DNA of 64,000 bases from Miscanthus floridulus (Eukaryota > Streptophyta > Magnoliopsida > Poales > Poaceae). How positions within the stretch are numbered: the stretch's first letter is position 1; every line of letters starts with the position of its first letter. Location of the stretch: positions 109,075,799-109,139,798 of the forward strand of contig NC_089584.1 of the NCBI RefSeq assembly GCF_019320115.1, read 5' to 3'. Under the pieces are notes generated by a model, which was given only the letters and a program-made list of their open reading frames with translations, was not told the origin of the DNA and searched no databases. The translations under genes were made by a program, and so were the position numbers. Positions 59,401-64,000 of the stretch are shown here, in pieces.

Positions 59401-60342
59401 TAATGTTTGGCCACGGGCGTCCGCCCATCCGAACGCCACGCGCCTCGCTTTGGACGTGCTCTATCTCAAAAAAACCCCGCTAGTCTCACTCTGCCCCGCC
59501 ACCAAGGGCATCCCCGCGTGCGCGACCCATCCTGTGCCTAGTCGTCCCACTCCGGCACCCCCCGCGTGCGCGCCCCATCCTATGCCGTGCAGCGCCGCCC
59601 CGTCCTACTCTGCCTCGCCCGTCGCGGCCATCCACCGCCGCACCCCAATCCGCACTCGTCTGTCGCGGCCACGGCATGCACCGTTCCACCACCACCCTGG
59701 CGCCACCATGAGAAGGTCATCACTGACCGGGACATCATCTCCCGTGGTCGACCGAAGAAACCACGGCAGGAGGGTCTATATGTTGCAAATGCAAGTGTTT
59801 CAGATGTTTCAGAGGTATGTTGCAAGTGTTTTATATGGATGTTGCAAAAGTAGATCGGGATGTTGCACATGTTGCAAGTGTTTCAAAGGTATGTTACAAG
59901 TGTTTTATCTAGATGTTGCATATGTTTCAGTGGCTATACATATGTTGCAAGCGTCTATTCAAAAATATTTCATCTATTTTAGACATATGTTGCAAGTGTT
60001 TTATTTAGATGTTGCATATGTTGCAGTGGCTATACACGTATATGTTGTAAGCGTATGTTGCAAATGTTTTCACCTATTGTAGATGTATGTTGCAGAAGTG
60101 TTTCATGTTGCAACATTAGCAGGTGCAGAAAGCAGGCACATGCGAAGGCGGTCTCGTCGGCGCAGGTGGTCCCTGAGTGCTCGCGAAAGCGGCGTCGGTG
60201 GTCCCCACCTACATGCGCAGCAACAAGCACAGGTGCGCATCAGCATTCGTACGTGCAGGAGCATGCCTATGCATAGCAGCATGCGAGGGTGGGCGGGCCA
60301 GGCGCAGCAGGTGCAGTCGTAGGCGAGACAGACGGGCAGACG
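59400..60342 (+). mobile_element. Second 'gcaacat'-type repeat-rich unit, opposite orientation
   Basis: A GC-rich block with gggcgtccgcccatccgaacg and Pro/Arg-coding, motif-less frames (59410-59760) is followed by degenerate atgttgcaagtgttt repeats (59780-60110) and a second GC-rich block to 60342. The motif is the reverse of that at 42240-42960, so the two loci carry one repeat family in opposite orientation. Class and borders are uncertain. Confidence 0.45.
59780..60110 (+). repeat. Degenerate 'atgttgcaagtgttt' repeat field
   Basis: About ten variants of atgttgcaagtgttt, separated by catctagatgttgca-like text, occur in roughly 25-60 bp steps. Confidence 0.75.
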
Positions 60343-61699
60343 TGTGGTAGAACCGCCTAATCTAATGCCTCCTAGGAGTGCTCGTCTTCCGTTAGCCACT
60401 AAGCACTTAAGGGAGGACACCAAATCACGCGGTCCCATCGAACTGACCCCACGGAAGAACCTAAAAATCCATATTTTTCCATCAGGATCACAAATGAAAG
60501 AATAAAGCTTATATCATTCTTAACCATTCCTTACATCATTTTTAATACAATATTAGAGTATAATATTTATTATTATAACAGCGGCATGTAAACATATGAT
60601 TAGAATTACAGCGGAAATAATTATCTATTCATGGCATGATGAAGCATTGATATGTAAACTATGACAACAGATTATAAACTTTCATTTATAAAAACATTTA
60701 GTATGAGAGTTATAAACAAAAACTATGATCGTAGCGTAAAGGAATCCTCTCTGAGCCCACCAGGAGGAATCCACACACAAGGGTTAGCTCTAGCATTCAC
60801 CTGTCACCTGCAACAAGGGGAAATAAAACCCTGAGTACTCAATTATACTCAGCAAGACTTACCTGACAAGAGGAAAGATAAGACTCCAAGGATATGCAAG
60901 GTTATCTGGCTTGTGGGTTTATTGCATCTGCAGGAAGCATTACTAAGCGTGCGTCCTTATATTCGATTTTTATTAGTAGTGCATTCGTTCATTAACTAAC
61001 CATTCTATGTAAGCACCTATGCTACTTTCAAGCAGGAGTTGAGCAATTAATTCCATTTCATCATCTTCCAGCTTTTAGTTCTTACTACGATGCTAAACCA
61101 TAGACAAGCCGTACCAGAATGCCGACGATTCACAAATCAATGCCCTGAGCTAGGTACCCCACAAACACATACCCCGCTTGTACCCCAGACACAAGCAGGA
61201 CCAACCTATCACCCTCCTGTCATGGGGTCTAGGTCCCCGTCCAAACTTGGACTCAAAACCCCCGCTTCTAAGTCCCAGACTTAGTGCGGTGCAAGGATCT
61301 CCACCATCCCCGCCTCCAATCAGTCGGTCCAAAAAGACCCAGAACCCACGATAAGAGAGCAACAAGTCTTTTCTATGCCCATATCCAAGTATGTGCTCGG
61401 GATAATAAATCTGTGACTTGCCTAGAGCCTTATGCAACGGCCGGTCCTTAACTGACACAGACAGGGAAAGCAGTGTAACCAAGCTATGCCCCGTGGCCGC
61501 AGGACACAACCTCTTACACCCACCAATACCCAAACCATAACCCTACCTGGTCACCATTTTTTCTTTCCACCATTTATATTTTCCAAGTGATAATAGTACA
61601 GTAATATATTTCCTATATCTCGCGAGTGACAGGCAATCACTCGATTTCTATCGGAGTCCTGTAGCATAGCAATCTATACGATCATATATATATATATAC

Positions 61700-61735
<36 letters not shown>

Positions 61736-63384
61736 GCAAGTGGGTTTCATTCGACTCCTTAAAACTTAATGCACAAATATAATTTAAAGTGCAGCAAAAT
61801 AGGGGTTATGCACCGGGGCTTGCCTGGGTAAGATTTAATCAAAAGTTGGCTTTCCATCACGGCGACACGATCTCCAAAAGTACCATTCTCCAGCAACTTC
61901 CGATGACTCCATGATCCATCGACGTCCCTATTATGATATGGAAGACGATGCAATGCAAAGACGTAATTAATCAACTGTAACCGTGACTCGTAAAATATGA
62001 TTTACGCCTCTCAAGTTAACGAGCTAGTTCTAATGATGATTGTACATAGGCTACATATCCATGTTGTCGAATAAGGCATTATTTCTCAAGAAATGTTTTT
62101 GTTATACAAACCTAAGTTATTTCTTTATTTCATCCTATCGATTTAATCTTTATTTGAAATAGGGCATCTTTATCTATCTAGCAAACTAATTATTCTAGAG
62201 CTACAAAAATTATAGTGAGTACCTAATATTGCTAAGAACCTACTGTAGAAATTTCAGATCTAACATTATTACCAATTTACCATAACAATTCGTACAAGTT
62301 TACATTATCATAATATTAAGCATTCTAAATCAATTAGAGCAACCCTAGAAACATCTTAAAACTAGGTGAACCAATTATACTAACAAATAGATCCTGATTT
62401 TAGGAACTCAACAAAACTAGTTTGACATTTTTATAATTTTTCTATGATTTATCTTCAATTTCTGAATAACAATGAATCAACAAAACAAAAATCAACATAA
62501 AAAGAAAAGGGCCTACGCGGCTCGGTTTGGCCCATAGACGCGTGCGACCTACCCGCCAGGCGTGGCCCAGCGATGGCGGAACAGCGCAGACGAATCACAC
62601 GGGCGTGCAGGAGCAGGCCGGTCCAGGAGGGAAGGCCTAGGGCACGAGAGCAGCACACAGCCAGCCTAGCGCGTGGCAGTAACTGGTAGGACGGCACGGC
62701 AAAACAGCCCACGCGCGGCCTGCCCAATCTGGCCTGGCAATTTTGCAAAAACACCCCTATACTTTCTCTAAACTAACCAGTAGTCCAGTGTGTACTATTC
62801 ATATGAGTCACGTATTTATCAAAAAGAACCCTGTATTAATTCTATTCTCATTTCTCACCTTCTCTTCATTCTCAAACCAGAGCACGACGTAGAGGCGTCG
62901 GCCGACGGTGGCGGCAACGGCGCTGTGGGACCGGAGAAGACACGACGACGGCGCACAACCCGCCGAAGAGCTACACGGGGACCCACACGGCCTTGGGCTA
63001 AGGTGGCCAGGAACCGACGATGACCAAAATGGCCAGGCTATGTGCGCCCGCAGTGGCAATGGTGGCTGCGGTCTAGAGTAGGGAAGGAAGGGGTGATGCA
63101 TGCTAGGCCGCTCTCACGCACATGGTGCCTGTGTGACGGATGCGACTGTGGTCTGGCTGGAGGGCGCCCAGAGCAGCGGGCCACGGCGCGATCGCACGGG
63201 AAGCGCGATGCGGCGATAGCTACGTAGAAGAAGCTCGGTGGGAGAGGAGGGCGCGACTGAGAGTCAACCCCCGGTGTGGTCCTCCACGCGGTGATGCAGC
63301 GAGGCTAGGGTGATTCGCGCATGGGGAAGCAAGAGGAGGGGCAGCGCGGGGAAGCTGCAGGTCCAGCGCGGCCGAGGGGCACAC
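60343..63384 (-). mobile_element. Tekay-like LTR on the minus strand, truncated
   Basis: Read on the minus strand it ends ...gcggttctaccaca and contains, at the right spacing from that end, the text ctcagggttttatttcccctt (60807-60837), ctgtgtcagttaaggaccgg (about 61450) and a GC-rich block (62510-63380). All are counterparts of the LTR at 1495-5880 but clearly diverged. The start tgtaacaccc is not reached, because different sequence begins at about 63385. No pol sequence is present, so it is a solo LTR or the end of an element beyond the window. Confidence 0.68.
61683..61736. repeat. (TA)n/(CATA)n microsatellite
   Basis: An impure ta run with two cata interruptions, inside the minus-strand LTR. 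Confidence 0.92.
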
Positions 63385-64000
63385 TAAAAGGTCCTAATAT
63401 GGCTAAAGGGGGTCAATAGCCTATTTAAAAATCTACAAATCAACTAGAGCACTTTGATTAGTATCACAAATAGCGAGATGTAAACTTGCTCTAGCTCTAC
63501 AAGGGTTACAAGCCACCTATCCAACAATTCTAGTTGCAATTATTACTAGGCACACAACTTGCAAAGTTACTACTCACTAAGAGCTCTCAATCTTGCTACT
63601 CTAAAGAGCTCCACTAGATGAACTTAAAATAATGAAGCAAGCTCTCAATTCTAATTACACTAAAGAGCTTGCCACAACTAGTTTGCAAGAATATAAATAA
63701 GTGAGTAGGATGATTATACCGCTGTGTAGAGGAGTGAACCAATCACAAGGTGAATATTAAATCAATCACCGGGAGAATACCAAATGGCAAGAGACAACCA
63801 ATTTTCTCTAGAGGTTTACGTGCTTGCCAACACGCTACGTCCCCGTTGTGTCGACCAACACTTGGTGGTTTAACGACTAAGAGGTGTTGCACAAACCTCG
63901 TCCACACAATTTGGACACCGCAAGAACCTACCTACAAGTAAGGTAACTCAATGACATGAGCAATCCACTAGAGTTACCTTTCGGTGCTCCATCAGGGAAG
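63385..64000. mobile_element. Probable LTR-retrotransposon terminal region at the window edge
   Basis: The text ggtcctaatatggctaaaggg...caatagcctatttaaa and, near the edge, gagttacctttcggtgctcc is of a kind I associate with LTRs of grass copia (SIRE/Maximus-like) elements. No second LTR, primer site or coding region is visible, so this rests on recall only. Confidence 0.35.

Noticed and set aside
59450..60082. 210-codon open frame on the plus strand
   Set aside because: The second half is only the translated atgttgcaagtgttt repeat and the first half a GC-rich block; not a gene.

Overview
The window is nuclear DNA of a grass, most likely a panicoid/Andropogoneae species of the sorghum, sugarcane, Miscanthus or maize type. 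The evidence is two multi-exon plant genes with canonical GT-AG introns, a GC-rich grass-style exon structure, and a dense nest of plant transposons, including CACTA elements with the 'actcggcaaag' subterminal repeats known from these grasses. There is no bacterial, organellar or viral gene. I found no new molecular system; the novelty lies in rearrangements, nested insertions and altered catalytic residues.

Layout. 1-5880: 3' part of a Tekay-type chromovirus (integrase, chromodomain, polypurine tract, 4.4-kb 3' LTR) inserted in the RNase H region of a Tat-lineage Ty3/gypsy element. 5881-18006: the rest of that Tat element (RNase H, integrase, long antisense extra ORF, short tandem repeats, 470-bp 3' LTR). 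A perfect 4,532-bp head-to-tail duplication (3373-7904 = 7905-12436) covers part of the LTR and of the Tat element. 18007-20126: intergenic. 20127-21318: CACTA-like element ending 26 bp before a start codon. 21345-29722: GDSL esterase/lipase gene, 4 exons, whose intron 2 carries a complete 6.8-kb Ty1/copia element (TSD cgtga) and whose exon 3 has two compensating frameshifts. 29890-30151: foldback MITE. 30185-33474: dead RTE-clade LINE sitting in a (TA)n tract. 34500-38219 (minus): intact 12-exon integrin-linked-kinase-like (ankyrin + Raf-like kinase) gene of 473 codons. 38220-46976: intergenic DNA with a MITE remnant, a tandem repeat, a CACTA-like element (43161-45040) and nested Tourist, Stowaway and hAT MITEs. 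46977-47952: small foldback CACTA. 48206-58346: full-length 10.1-kb CACTA (TSD cct) with decayed TNPD-like and TNPA-like genes and a long hairpin. 58347-64000: intergenic DNA, a repeat-rich unit, a minus-strand Tekay-like LTR, and a probable further LTR at the edge.

Function. Only the two host genes are cellular. The kinase is open and fully spliceable in silico. The GDSL gene keeps all catalytic blocks but is probably inactive unless the two indels are sequence errors. The two genes converge (tail to tail, about 4.8 kb apart). All the transposon genes carry stops, frameshifts or catalytic changes, so none looks autonomous.
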